Positions 48,320 to 59,730 of a stretch of DNA of 64,000 nt are shown piece after piece. Origin of the DNA: Polyodon spathula (lineage: Eukaryota; Chordata; Actinopteri; Acipenseriformes; Polyodontidae). The stretch covers positions 10,532,571 to 10,596,570 of the forward strand of contig NC_054534.1 in the NCBI RefSeq assembly GCF_017654505.1. The letters run 5' to 3'. Position numbers and translations under genes: made by a program. The notes beneath the pieces are model-generated. The model saw only the letters and a program-made list of their open reading frames with translations. It did not search any database and had not been told where the DNA came from. Every line of letters starts with the position of its first letter. The stretch's first letter is position 1.

Positions 48320-51300
48320 GTACGTAAGTTGCGCATACAGACTCTACACACATTTTATTCATTTATTTTGGAAAGCTGATGTGTGTTGGATCCCATTTTG
48401 TTTATGTATCTTTGTATTCTGGATACACCTGTATTTTTAAAAATATTTCTCGTAACTGTATTTTTGGTTTGTGCGATAACTTCTTTTCCGGTAGGCTGTA
48501 CATTTTAACAAGACATACTATCAGAATGACTGTCTCTTGGATGTAAAACCACTAGTACAACCAAACAGGAAACCTGTAAGGATCAAGATAATTGAATTGT
48601 TTTGGGGTGTTTGTTACCAATCCGTCAAAAGATGCCCTTCATTTAAGAGCTGTTTCTTTTTTAATACATTGTATAAGACAATACATATCTTGTAGTTTGT
48701 TAAATGGATTCAGTCCTGGGAAGATTTTAAAAAGTGTGAATGGTTCCTGTTTTCCATGTTTGTCCCAGTTGTTTCAAACTAACAGCCTGGGGATGGTGTG
48801 TAATTGTTTGAGGTTAATTGACTGGCCACAGACCAGGCCTGAAGTACCCTGCAGTCTCAGAGCAGCATCCCCCCCTGCCTGTGCTGCTGAATGGTTCGCC
48901 CTGGTAAACCTTGTGATTTCCAAGTCAGCCCTCTGGTTAATGGCAGAAGTCTGTCCCAGCCTATTGTTCCTTCATGGCAGCTCCCATTGAAAAGCCTTCA
49001 GCGTCTGGTGGCAGTGGATAGCAGGAGCTGTCGTGTTGAAACAAACGCTTCTTGACAGATAGACCAGCGGAGGTTAATAGTCACAGTCAGGTCATGGTGT
49101 TTTGGCTGTCTTAAAGCTGGAATCAATTCTGAGCAAAAAAAAATAAAAATCTGGGTTCAAACAGAATGCTCACAATGAGGAGGTGTCAGTGAGGAGGAAC
49201 TGAGGAGGCGATGCCTGGAAGCACAGACGAGGGTATTTTAGTTCAGAATCGTAATATTTAACCATGAATGACTGTTATTTATTTATAGGGGAACAGTGAC
49301 TTTATTTACATGAAAACTTAATTGCATTGTGACAAGTACTGCTTAGCAAGGAGTGTTGTTACTAGTTTTGTAACATTAACTTGATTTCCCCTTCAAATCT
49401 TATTTTTCGATGACTGTATCGCTTCTTTTAACAAAGTTTTAGCATATAATATGTTCGGCTTATACCTTCGATAGGAAAAATTCAATAGTTCTTTATGTTT
49501 GTTGAAGTATTGTTCTACAGCATTTAGCTTTCTACAGTGAGAAACAGTCTGCAAACAGTACTGTGAGACCTCTGATGTTAACATCATTGATAAGGGTTTT
49601 GGTTCAGGTGAGTAGTGAAGTGCACCAATGAAGTCACCACTGCCTCTCACAGTGAGAAGCACCACAATTAATTTGTTAGGTTAGAGATTCATGTTAGACT
49701 ACCTTTCTCTTAAGTGTCTTCACCTGAAAAGGAAACAAGAATAAAAACCTCATGGAACTGAGTCATCAGGGGCCATCTTGTCTAGAACGCCACAGTCATC
49801 ACCATAATTATCAAGCTGGGTTTTTTGCACCACACACACTAATAGAAGTGTGGTCTTCTCTGCCTTATCCCTGTAAACCCAGCTCAAGAGGATACCACCT
49901 GAGGAAGTGAAGTGATTCAGGTTTCTTTAATTAAATGAGAACAATACAGTATCCATTAGCGGCTTTAGGGATGGTATATTTGCACAGTCAAAAAAATACA
50001 TCTTTGACATATTGTATTTTTATAAGTGTTTGGTGGCTACCTCTAATGAAGATGAGAGTGTATTTCTCACGCGCAAAATCCAACAGTTTTGCTTTTCAGA
50101 GTTCAGCCCGGTTCGAGGGTCCTGTTGGGTCAGTTGAGTCCTGGGAACAGTCAGTACTGTTCTAATGGAATGCAGTGTAGTTGTAAACGTCTGCTTGTTT
50201 TACTGCTGTGTAAGAGCAGGCACTGTGCTGACAGTGTGTGGACATTTTGTTGGAGTTGCAGAGTGATATTATTTATTTCTTAACAGACGTCCTTACCTAG
50301 GTACAGGGTGTTCCAGTACCTTCAGGATTTAGGACGACACCAGCAGTATATATATATACAACTCAACTCAGCTGAGTCAACTACCAGAGAGACTTCATAA
50401 CAAACTGTCTAGGAGCTGTGCTGATCCCACCAGTACCCATTGCACGTCTGTTCTGAACATTCACAAGATAAAATAAAAGAATGATGATCATTACTAAACT
50501 TACTATCTATCTGTCTGTCTGTCTATTTATCTATCTATCCACGACTGTCCACGACTTCCAGAACTGGACATTGATTCTAAATTGCACATCTGTTCTAAAC
50601 ATTCATAAGATAAAACAAGAAGGATTCACAAGAAGGAGCTGTGAGACTGAGTGTTCAGTTACTTATTTTCCAAAGAAGCAAGATTCACTACCCTCTAAAT
50701 AGGCCACTAGCTTGCCCACATGACTCATGTAATCTGTAAATCTAGGCTGAATCAAATCAAGCTTGTGAATCCCAGATCAAAAAGCATTAATTCTGTCGTG
50801 TAGACCATTCAGTGGTGCCCTCAACACTACCGTGATTGTCTTGTGAACACAAAGGAAAGCTGAATCAACATTTCCCATCTAATTAAATGACACAAACCAG
50901 TGGAGCAAATGTGCCACAAAGGGCCCCTGCTTTCTGTTGCCAGCCATGGAAAACTCCTAAGTGAAGTCATGTCAAGAACAGATCATCTCCACTGGTCAGG
51001 AAACCTGCGTCAGGGCTTACATCAGCGGCACTTCCAGGTCCAGCGGTGTGGTTAAAAGTCAGTGCGGTCTGCAGGGCTGACACAGATTGTTTTCCTTCTA
51101 ATGATATGTTTTAGTCCTGCATCCCAGAACGTTTGTTTTGTCAAGACAAGCCAAGAAGTTTGTTAATGATAAGCAGCCTTTTGTGTCTGTCCGCACTACT
51201 TTCCAAATGGGGGAAGAAAAAGGGGGATGGATGGGGGCGAGTAATTCAGTCAGTCAGGGAATATATTTGTCACAGTGAATGGCTCTATTCTTCAGCTACA

Positions 51301-51764
51301 GGGCTTTGTAAACAGTGCTTGGAGGAGTAACAGCGATCAACAAACTACACTTGCTTCTGAACCTGTATTTAAAAGGGATAAGGCAGCTGAGATCACATTG
51401 TCAGGGTAACTAGTGGTGGTGGTATTGTCTAAGTACTGTATTACATGCTTTTTAGAAGGATAATTTTGCCATCTTGTACATTTCTGGGGTGTGATGTCAC
51501 TGCCTGGTGGTCTCATTTTTCTTTTAATAGTTAAACCTAAAATGACTGTAATTTCTTCCCAAATTAAATGCCAAACGAAAGAGGAATTTGGAGTCAAGGG
51601 GAACCTGGGAAGCACATGGCTAGAACAGTGGCCCACAAGCCTTCAGTTTCTGTCTCTGAGATTGAAGTTATAATCCCAGTAAAATGAGACTGTCACATTT
51701 AGAAGCTTGTTTAACAGGATAATCTGAATACCATAGCTTTACAGAACTTCATCCATAACTTTAG

Positions 51765-51786
51765 TATATATATATATATGTATATA

Positions 51787-51836
<50 letters not shown>
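51765..51836. repeat. (TA)n array, left of Tc1-like element
   Basis: About 70 bp of TA with a few TGTA interruptions, running directly into the transposon terminus. Confidence 0.95.
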
Positions 51837-51843
<7 letters not shown>

Positions 51844-52547
51844 TGAACAAAAATATAAAGGCAACATGTAAAGTGTTGGTCCCATGTTTCATGAGCTGAA
51901 ATAAAAGATCCCAGAAATTTTCCATACATACAAAAAGCTTATTTCTCTCAAATTTTGTGCACAAATTTGTTTATATCCTTGTTAGTGAGCATTTCTCCTT
52001 TGCCAAGTTAATCCATCCGCCTAACTGGTGTGGCATATCAAGAGGCTGATTAAACAGCATGGTCACTACACATGTGCACCTTGTGCTGGGGACAATAAAA
52101 GGCCACTCTAAAATGTGCAGTTTTGTCACACAACACAATGCCACGGATGTCTCAAGTGTGCAATTGGCATGCTGACTGCAGGAATGTCCACCAGAGCTGT
52201 TGCCAGAGAATTGAGTGTTCATTTCTCTACCATAAGCCGCCTCCAACATTGTTTTAGAGAATTTGGCAGTACGTGATCAACTCTATGAGAAGGACATCTG
52301 TCGCGCTGCATGAGGCAAATAGTGGTCACACCAGATACTGACTGGTTTTCTGATCCACGCCCCTACCTTTTTTTTATTTTTTAAAGTATCTGTGACCAAC
52401 AGATGCATATCTGTATTCCCAGTCATGTGAAATCCATAGATTAGGGCCTAATGAATTTATTTCAATTGACTGATTTCTTTATATGAACTGTAACTCAGTA
52501 AAATCTTTGAAATTGTTGCATGTTGCGTTTATATTTTTGTTCAGTGT
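51837..52547 (+). mobile_element. Tc1-like DNA transposon, internally deleted
   Basis: Terminal inverted repeats are ACTGAACAAAAATATAAAGG at left and, at right, CGTTTATATTTTTGTTCAGT, with TA on both outer sides. The left part encodes the start of a Tc1 transposase helix-turn-helix (MLTAGMSTRAVARELS; STISRL) from about 52170. After GAATTTGGCAGTACGT (52272) the sequence jumps to the C-terminal end (ATCAACTCTATGAGAAGGAC). About 0.8-0.9 kb, including the catalytic DDE region, is missing compared with family size. It is non-autonomous. Confidence 0.9.
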
Positions 52548-52646
52548 ATATATATATGTATATAATATATATATATATAATATTATATATATGATATATA
52601 TATATATATGATATATATATGTAACGATTACATTGGCAATTATTTG

Positions 52647-52713
<67 letters not shown>
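52548..52713. repeat. (TA)n arrays, right of Tc1-like element
   Basis: Three TA blocks separated by unique words (for example TAACGATTACATTGGCAATT near 52621). Confidence 0.9.
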
Positions 52714-52720
<7 letters not shown>

Positions 52721-52764
52721 TTCGGATGCGATGGGTTTTGGATAGAATTGTCCACTTCCCATAA

Positions 52765-53224
52765 TAATAGAGGATCTCTGGGGTCCAAGAGTGACTTATC
52801 CAGTTAAAGCGAAGTCGCCGGGAGCGCAGGATGAGTCACGTAGGATGGACGGTGCCAGTTTGCATCCGGGCTGTGCAAAGAGGCCGAACTTTGCTGGGGA
52901 CTCCAAAGGGGGTGGGAAACCGGCAGGGATTCGCACAACAGTGAACCCTACTGGCCCGACACCAAGCACATTCAGAGTGGATAAAAAGCAGGGCTGACCT
53001 CTTTTCTCCGGGATTGCTAGCCCGCCCACCTCTGTTCTGGATTGCTTGACATAAAAACAATTCTGGCTTTAGGCTTGTGAGATCGAAGGACACTCACGCA
53101 CCCTCAGAACGTCTGTGCTGTGTGGGGACTCACTGCAGTGAAGAGAAAAAACATAATTGGACATTCCAAATTGGGGGAAATAAATAAAAATATTATAATT
53201 GGTCACTCAAAAAAAATAAAAAAA

Positions 53225-53300
<76 letters not shown>
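52765..53300 (+). mobile_element. tRNA-derived SINE with A/T-rich tail
   Basis: A composite short element. Its A-box-like region is AGTGACTTATCCAGTTAAAG and its B-box-like AGTTTGCATCC lies at about 52857-52867. A longer body (CTGGGGACTCCAAAGG; CTTTTCTCCGGGATTGCTAG; GGCTTGTGAGATCGAAGGAC) follows. The 3' end is CATAATTGGACATTCCAAAT and an (AAAT)n-(AAT)n tail to 53300. It is GC-richer than its surroundings, as expected for a younger SINE. Confidence 0.75.
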
Positions 53301-53302
<2 letters not shown>

Positions 53303-54859
53303 GAGGATCCAAATTTCTTTGACAAGTAAGAAATGAACAGGTGCAGTGTGTCCCTTAAGGTATCCGTCATATCATACAGAATCCCAACTCAGCACAGTGT
53401 TACCTTGTAACGGTTTCCAAAAATTTATGGAATACTGTCAGAAAAATAAATAGATTCTGGACCCAGTTCAGTTAACCAACAAGCAAGCGTATTGTACAGA
53501 AACATTAAGGATGAAGATACAACATTTACAAGTGACCATAAATAACCCCAAACCAACACCCCACAAATATATACACAGTCCCGAACAGAATAGTCAAGTT
53601 GCTGCAGCTCCTCAATTTGGAAAACAACAAAACCCCAAAAATAATAAATAATCTAGAAAAAAAGACTGGTTAGATCTCCCCAGGTCTGGGGAAGCTGATA
53701 GTGTCGAAAATCCTTGGGGTTGCTGCCCTTCCAGAACAAAACCAGGAAAACTCCAACAAAAACAACAAAAGTATTTGTAATCCAACAGAAAGAAGGAAGA
53801 GGATGCCAGCAAACTACTCTTTAAATCATGGTTCAGTACTTTTAATACTTTCCTTTTCCTAAAAGGACCTTACAACCTTTTTTTTTAGTAGATGATTTTG
53901 GTTAAAATCAGAGCAGCCAAAAACCTAACTCTGTTACCAAACACAAAACAAAAACACCCCTCCCCCGATGACCACCTGACCTTAATGAAAGGAAAAAATG
54001 TGGAAAAACAGATTTTCCTAATAATTTGGCCACCAGTAGATAGACCTGGAGGTGGAACGGAAAGGTACTAGAGCCCAATGGCTCCTCTTAAAGGGATGTT
54101 AATATTTATTTATTTATTTGTTGCTTTTCTCATTTAAGGCTTTTAATTTAATGTAACGCTATTACAACCTTACTAACACATTAAGAATGGAGCTTGTTAG
54201 TAAGTATCTCTGAAACTTGTAATATGTCTTTTACTCTAGCCAGGGGTCCCTTTTCTGTGCATGAAATTGTGAGTTCCGGTGACTGTCTAGCTCGTAATAG
54301 TGGAGTTTCTAACTGTGAGCTCTACCAGAAGGAATAACGGTTAGAGGGAAGTGGCCCAACAAGCCTGTCCATTTCAGCTTCCTTATCACCAGCTTCCTGC
54401 TTTGTTCTCTTTCAAAAGAAAGACTTCCAGTTCTTGGTAATCTGGAAAGACAGGGAGCTGTAGAAGCACAATAACATGTCCACCCTCTGTCAGAGTCAGG
54501 AAAGAGTCTTCCTTTCTCAAAACAGTGTGTGGGAAGGACATTTAGATATACAATGGGCTGTGTAGTGAAGCGCAGGTGCTGGTCAGCTCCACCATGAAGT
54601 ATCTTGTCACACTTTGCCATGGCTTAATGTACTGTATGCTTCTTAGCCAAAGCCTTTTCTACAGTAGGAGCTTACTAGTTAGCATGTATGTAGAAGGGCT
54701 TTTCTTTGCTTGTCTGATCTGTACACATTTTATACAAATGTATAACCAGGATGGAACCCTTGAGATTTATGTCTCATTTATAAGGGGGTCCTGGCAGGAG
54801 AATGCTGCGAGAAACAGCAGAATAAAATCAAAAAGAAAAGAAACAATTCATTCAAACAG

Positions 54860-55170
54860 GACAAAAACACTTCAACAATAATAAAAACAGCAATACAAAA
54901 TAAAAACATACAAAACAGAACAATTCCAATGCACATGGTCCTGGTCATAGTCAGTATTGACAGGATTTGCAATCCTGATCAGGTGGAAGATACACATTTG
55001 AGTGAATTTAAAAAGGTATTGTGAAGAAGCTGCTTTTCTATTCAAAGGCAATGAATTCCAGAGATGAGATGCTTGATATACAAAGGCATGTTCGCCCATA
55101 TTAAATCTCAATTCAGAGATTTTAAAAGTAGACATTCTGATTTTAGTGCATAGGGTTAGCCACATGCCTC
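54860..55170 (-). mobile_element. LINE C-terminal fragment (L2-like)
   Basis: The minus strand encodes a segment with FNMGEHAFVYQASHLWNSLP followed by a SQYLFKF sequence. This resembles the C-terminal end of L2-like LINE proteins (aromatic-APxLWNxLP and a final FK-x-L helix). Only this end is seen. It is a different family from the CR1-like copies. Confidence 0.4.
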
Positions 55171-56078
55171 TAACAGAGATCTAAGGTAACTTGAAGCATT
55201 TCCAGTGTACATCTCATACACTATTAGGAATACTTTCAATTTGATCATGCGCTCAGAACAACTTTTGCAGGTCTCAAAACATGCAGTGGCTCTGGACAGA
55301 CAGCAATCAGCAGTGAAAAAGACAAGAGATCCATCTGTAAGATAAATACTACCATTCTAAGAACAGAGCAGTGGTTTCCATAGAAAAGTCTCAAGTGGCT
55401 TCACCTGTGTATCTTTCTGTTTCTCATTAAGCTCATTGCTTGCAGTTACATCCTTTTGATGCCTGCCCTATAATTGAAACGAGGCGTGCAGAATACTTGT
55501 GTTATAACAGAGGACAATAATCCCCAGACTGGCCAGGACTGGAACATGCTTTATTAGTGCAGCCAAGCTGGGTGCCATACAACTGGAATGTCTTTGCTGT
55601 AGAAAACGTTATGGAATGCTGAAGACATGATCACCAATATTAATGAGTGTAAAATATTTTAAATAATTTGGTTTGTGGGAACCAGGACCACTTTTCCGAA
55701 AAGATTTCCAAATGAATAGCTGAAAGCATGTTTTCAACAGTCTCAATTGTTGCTGGCATTTCCCAGTCCGCTTTTTCTCATTGCATTTTTAAGACGAACA
55801 CCCAAGTACCTAATTTTCACTAAAGTCTGGGTGTTCTTACAAACCTTGAATTTCTATGACATTTCTGGTTTTCCCAGCGTGTTGGGAGCAATATGTGTGC
55901 CTCTTATCCGTCCAGTTAATTCTCAGCATCTGTATAGGACCATGATCTAGTGTGTGTTAATTGTCTAGGATACTCAGTAGACCAAGTAAAAAAATGTAAT
56001 GTGTAGCGTACGCAAAACACATTGATGCTATTTCAGCACAAATATTTATATTTAAATACATCGAGAACTGCAAATGTA

Positions 56079-56433
56079 CAGTACTGTGCAAAAGTTTTAG
56101 GCAGGTGTGAAAAAATGCTGTAAAGTAAGAATGCTTTCAAAAATAGACATGTTAATAGATTATATTTATCAATTAACAAAATGCAAAGTGAGTGAACAGA
56201 AGAAAAATCTACATCAAATCCATATTTGGTGTGACCACCCTTTGCCTTCAAAACAGCATCAGTTCTTCTAGGTACACTTGCATACAGTTTTTGAAGGAAC
56301 TCGGCAGGTAGGTTGGCCCAAACATCTTGGAGAACTAACCACAGTTCTTTTGTGGATTTAGGCAGCTTCAGTTGCTTCTCTCTCTTCATGTAATCCCAGA
56401 CAGACTCGATGATGTTGAGATCAGGGCTCTGTG
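56079..56433 (-). pseudogene. Tc1-like transposase C-terminal fragment with one TIR
   Basis: At left, after a TA, is CAGTACTGTGCAAAAGTTTT followed by AGGCA, a typical Tc1 terminal repeat. Reading inward on the minus strand, a Tc1 transposase C-terminus is visible (VWANLPAEFLQKLYASVPRR and AVLKAKGGHTKYGFDV). The homology ends near 56433, so the N-terminal DNA-binding and catalytic parts and the other TIR are absent. Confidence 0.85.
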
Positions 56434-56589
56434 TGTGCGATTTTATTGTATTGTTTTTAAACCTGACACTTCCTCATGTCGGACAAACATGTCCAGTTTA
56501 GCGAGATGCTACTGTATGATTATGAAAAGCTTTTTGGAGGTGAAGGTTGGGGCACCAGTATAGAATCTGATGGGATTAAAGTGCCTTTC

Positions 56590-56593
<4 letters not shown>

Positions 56594-56665
<72 letters not shown>
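56594..56665. repeat. (TA)n microsatellite, about 36 copies
   Basis: A perfect TA run in NPR3 intron 3. Confidence 0.97.
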
Positions 56666-56667
<2 letters not shown>

Positions 56668-57400
56668 CAGTATTAAAATAGGTCAAATGAAGATGGAACA
56701 GAAAGCATTGTACAGATGATGTTTACATTTAACAAAAACAATGTTATTTTGATTCTTGCTCCCTTGCATGTATAGACGTTATCCTTCAGGCACTCTGCTG
56801 CAGGAAACCACAGCTCAACTGCTGCTATTTTATTTGAAAAAATGTCGTACAACTCTTGCTAGAGATCTCGCTAAGATGACGCAAATAATATTTAAATTAG
56901 CATATTGCGGCTCTCTTCATTAACATATTTTTTCTTAGTACGTATGACAAAATATGCACTTTGCCAATTGTCGTGAGAAAATGCAAATTGCGGTATGTTT
57001 ACACTGCCTTAGTGTCTTGCGTTTGCCAAGCCAGGGTTTTCTGTGTACAAAAGTGAATAATTCTGTACATTAAATGAGTGTTTATAGTGTCCTCGCTACA
57101 TTACTGTTTCTGTCTTCTCTATACTCTGTTTCTTTATAAATCCCAGTTATTTGATATTTCACATAATAGGTCACTAATCAGCTGGTGCTTTTCCAGTTAC
57201 TTCTTTGTTTTGTGAAACTGCTCCTCCCAGCGATGTTGCTTGTTTCTCTTGTTTTCTCACTAGCAGTGATTAAGAGTGAGTTTTATTTACACAGATGCAT
57301 GACAAAAATATTTTTCAAAGACATGTTGAGGGGTGAAACAGCTTGGGACCTTTTTTTCTTCCAATCAGTAAATATTCATATTTTCTTTTTTTTTCTGCAG

Positions 57401-57536
57401 GTCAACATGTTTGTAGAAGGCTTCCATGATGCTCTGCTGCTCTATGCTTTGGCACTTCATGAAGTGCTGAAGAACGGCTACAGCAAAAAGGATGGAGACA
57501 AGATTGTGCAACACATGTGGAACAGGACATTTGAAG
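57401..57536 (+). CDS. npr3: NPR3 exon 4
   Basis: Codes for residues 325-369: [20 protein letters not shown] then [14 protein letters not shown] and QHMWNRTFE. This is one of the most conserved parts of the natriuretic peptide receptor ectodomain, near the membrane-proximal lobe. N365 in WNRT is a family glycosylation sequon. The acceptor is TTTTCTGCAG|GTC after a long T-rich tract. The donor GAAG|GTACAA (phase 1) is followed within 11 nt by a TAA microsatellite. Confidence 0.96.
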
Positions 57537-57546
57537 GTACAAAAAA

Positions 57547-57606
<60 letters not shown>

Positions 57607-58782
57607 TCTCATTTAAAAATAGTTGCTTAAGCAAAGCCGTTCACATACATAAGAGGGCAACTGCGAAATGCATGTCAAGAATATTTTTTGCAAGGCTTTT
57701 TGGCAGTGCCTGCTATCTGAAGTCCTGCTTTTCCTTTGGGTGTCAGGCCCTCATTTGGTTTTACTGTTCCACTGGATTTTGTTCTAGAAAATGACTAACA
57801 GGCCTGACCAGTACCAGGGAGAAATGAGAGAAATGCTCAAGTCTAGGAATTCCATTGGCTACATTGACACACATACAACTACATTATAAATGACTACACA
57901 GGATGTCTTTATATATTGTTGTAGGCTGAATGACTCCCAACTATTTTTTTAATGCTTCACCCACATTGCTCTGCAGCAAACGGAATCAGCAGCATTTCAT
58001 TTGTATTTTGGCTGAACTCTAATATATTTGTTTGACTTGGAAAGCATTAGGTCTGAACAGCTAAGTGTGCTAATTCCTGTACCCCTTAGCAGGAATTTAA
58101 CATTTGTCACAATACCTGCACAGGTTATTAGCCCCCACTGGAGTACATTATTGACTTTCTCATAGGCCAAGTTAAACCTCATCTCCCGGGCTCCCGATTC
58201 GGATGATAACTATGCTAACTGCCATTTGGTGCACCTATTCTGTTTCTTCAAGTCTAGAGAGCCTTGGGTGAAAATAGTGAGATAATAGCGGTTAATTACA
58301 CTTGTCTGCAGATTCAGCTTGAAGTGCTGACTTCAACATTCAGGAATTTCCATTATTCAGTTATGATTATTAAGGGATTATGATCTCTGAGTAATTCAAA
58401 ACCCCAAGCTTAATTTACATCTCTAATGCTCAATTAAACAGGAGGTGGTTTCTAGATATGCTGGTACTGTTTACGTCCTTTTCTAAGTGGGAATGTTTCT
58501 TATGACTGCATGGCCAATTCTTATTATGCAGGTCCTTAAAACTGGATCACATTTTTCTTGTAGAAAATAATACAGTAAAAATCTGAGGAATTCAGGAATG
58601 CAGACACAAGGATGAAATTACAATTTCTTTTGGCGATGCCAACAAAAACATTAAGAGACTGCCGAGATTTCCTGTTGTAGCGGCCATCCGTCCGAATGTG
58701 TGGACTCTCGCTCTTGTTTTCCTTGGAATGTGCAGCTCTTGTAGCTAATTAATGTTCTCATTCCTTGAATGCCATTCCTTAG
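57537..58782 (+). other. npr3: NPR3 intron 4
   Basis: A 1.25-kb intron from GTACAA to ATTCCTTAG. Apart from the TAA run it has no simple repeat; the 58160-58500 part is single-copy-looking. Confidence 0.85.
57548..57605. repeat. (TAA)n microsatellite, about 19 copies
   Basis: A perfect run beginning 11 nt into NPR3 intron 4. Confidence 0.97.
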
Positions 58783-58877
58783 GCATTGCAGGCCAGGTGT
58801 CTATAGATGAGAACGGTGATCGAGATGGGGATTTCTCGGTGATCGCCATAACAGACCCTGAAGCAGGTACACACGAG
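58783..58877 (+). CDS. npr3: NPR3 exon 5
   Basis: A 95-nt exon coding for residues 370-401: [20 protein letters not shown] then [12 protein letters not shown]. The GxVxxDxNGDRxxDFxV signature is typical of natriuretic peptide receptors. The acceptor TTCCTTAG|GCATT restores the phase-1 Gly codon. The donor GAG|GTAAGG ends in phase 0. Confidence 0.96.
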
Positions 58878-59511
58878 GTAAGGGGGGAAGGCATGGTTCC
58901 TGGATGTTTAAAAGAGGTCATGCTCTGATCCAGTTCAAAATGAGGCAGAGTGTCCTACTGGAGCACTCTGCTGCATACCACGATACATCATAGACAAACC
59001 ACATTCATGACATCATCGTACCGTATTGAGTTTGTACCATACTCTGACATCACAATCGGTTACAATGCAGTACAATATGAATGTATTTTTATATAGCGCC
59101 CTTCATGCCAAGGCATCCCAGAGCGCTGTACAAAGTTAAAAACAAAACAAAATCACTCATGTGTACAGTACACTCCAGTTGTAACCAATTATTTAGAAAC
59201 ACATTCAAAAAAGTATGTTTTCAAGTATGTTTCTGTATCACAGCCACATGCAGGTATTCTCTGTAGTGCCTTTCAGTCCTTGTTTTAGTGGCGACAGACT
59301 CAATAAAGGGTTATATCACCACTCATGTTGCATGAATAGACTTCACTTCTACATGTGTTGATATTCCCTCATGCACAGACGTTTACCTTCCTGTAACTGT
59401 ATATTATACACAAGTTCATCAGACAATCACTTTGCAAATGGAAATGCAATTTTCTGCTCGTAGGACACCAAGCAAGCAATTTATTTAAAAGCCAAATCCA
59501 GACACTGAGCT

Positions 59512-59730
59512 CTGATAATATGAGTTCCATTCCAGTAGGCAGAATAGAAGTGAGATGAGAATATGAATTCCATTCCAGTAGGCAGAATAGAAGTGAGATG
59601 ATAATATGAATTCCATTCCAGTAGGCAGAATAGAAGTGAGATGAGAATATGAGTTCCATTCCAGTAGGCAGAATAGAAGTGAGATGAGAATATGAGTTCC
59701 ATTCCAGTAGGCAGAATAGAAGTGAGATGC
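59512..59730. repeat. 43-bp minisatellite, 5 copies
   Basis: Units of ATATGAGTTCCATTCCAGTA followed by GGCAGAATAGAAGTGAGATGAGA. Copies are over 95% alike. Because 43 is not a multiple of three, the same peptide series appears in all three minus frames; these are not genes. Confidence 0.95.

Larger units (their letters stand above)
48320..57400 (+). other. npr3: NPR3 intron 3
   Basis: A 9.1-kb intron from GTACGT to TTTTCTGCAG. It hosts a deleted Tc1-like transposon, TA arrays, a SINE, a LINE fragment and a Tc1 fragment, listed separately. Open frames such as 49393-49665 (minus) and 54309-54620 (minus) are unrecognised and lack exon features. A diverged repeat of about 45 bp occurs at 50438 and 50580 (CATCTGTTCTAAACATTCA). 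Confidence 0.85.

Noticed and set aside
49393..49665. 90-codon minus-strand frame in NPR3 intron 3
   Set aside because: The composition looks protein-like, but there is no family match from memory and no exon boundaries. Could be an old transposon shred.
54309..54620. 103-codon minus-strand frame in NPR3 intron 3
   Set aside because: Unrecognised, with no supporting signals.
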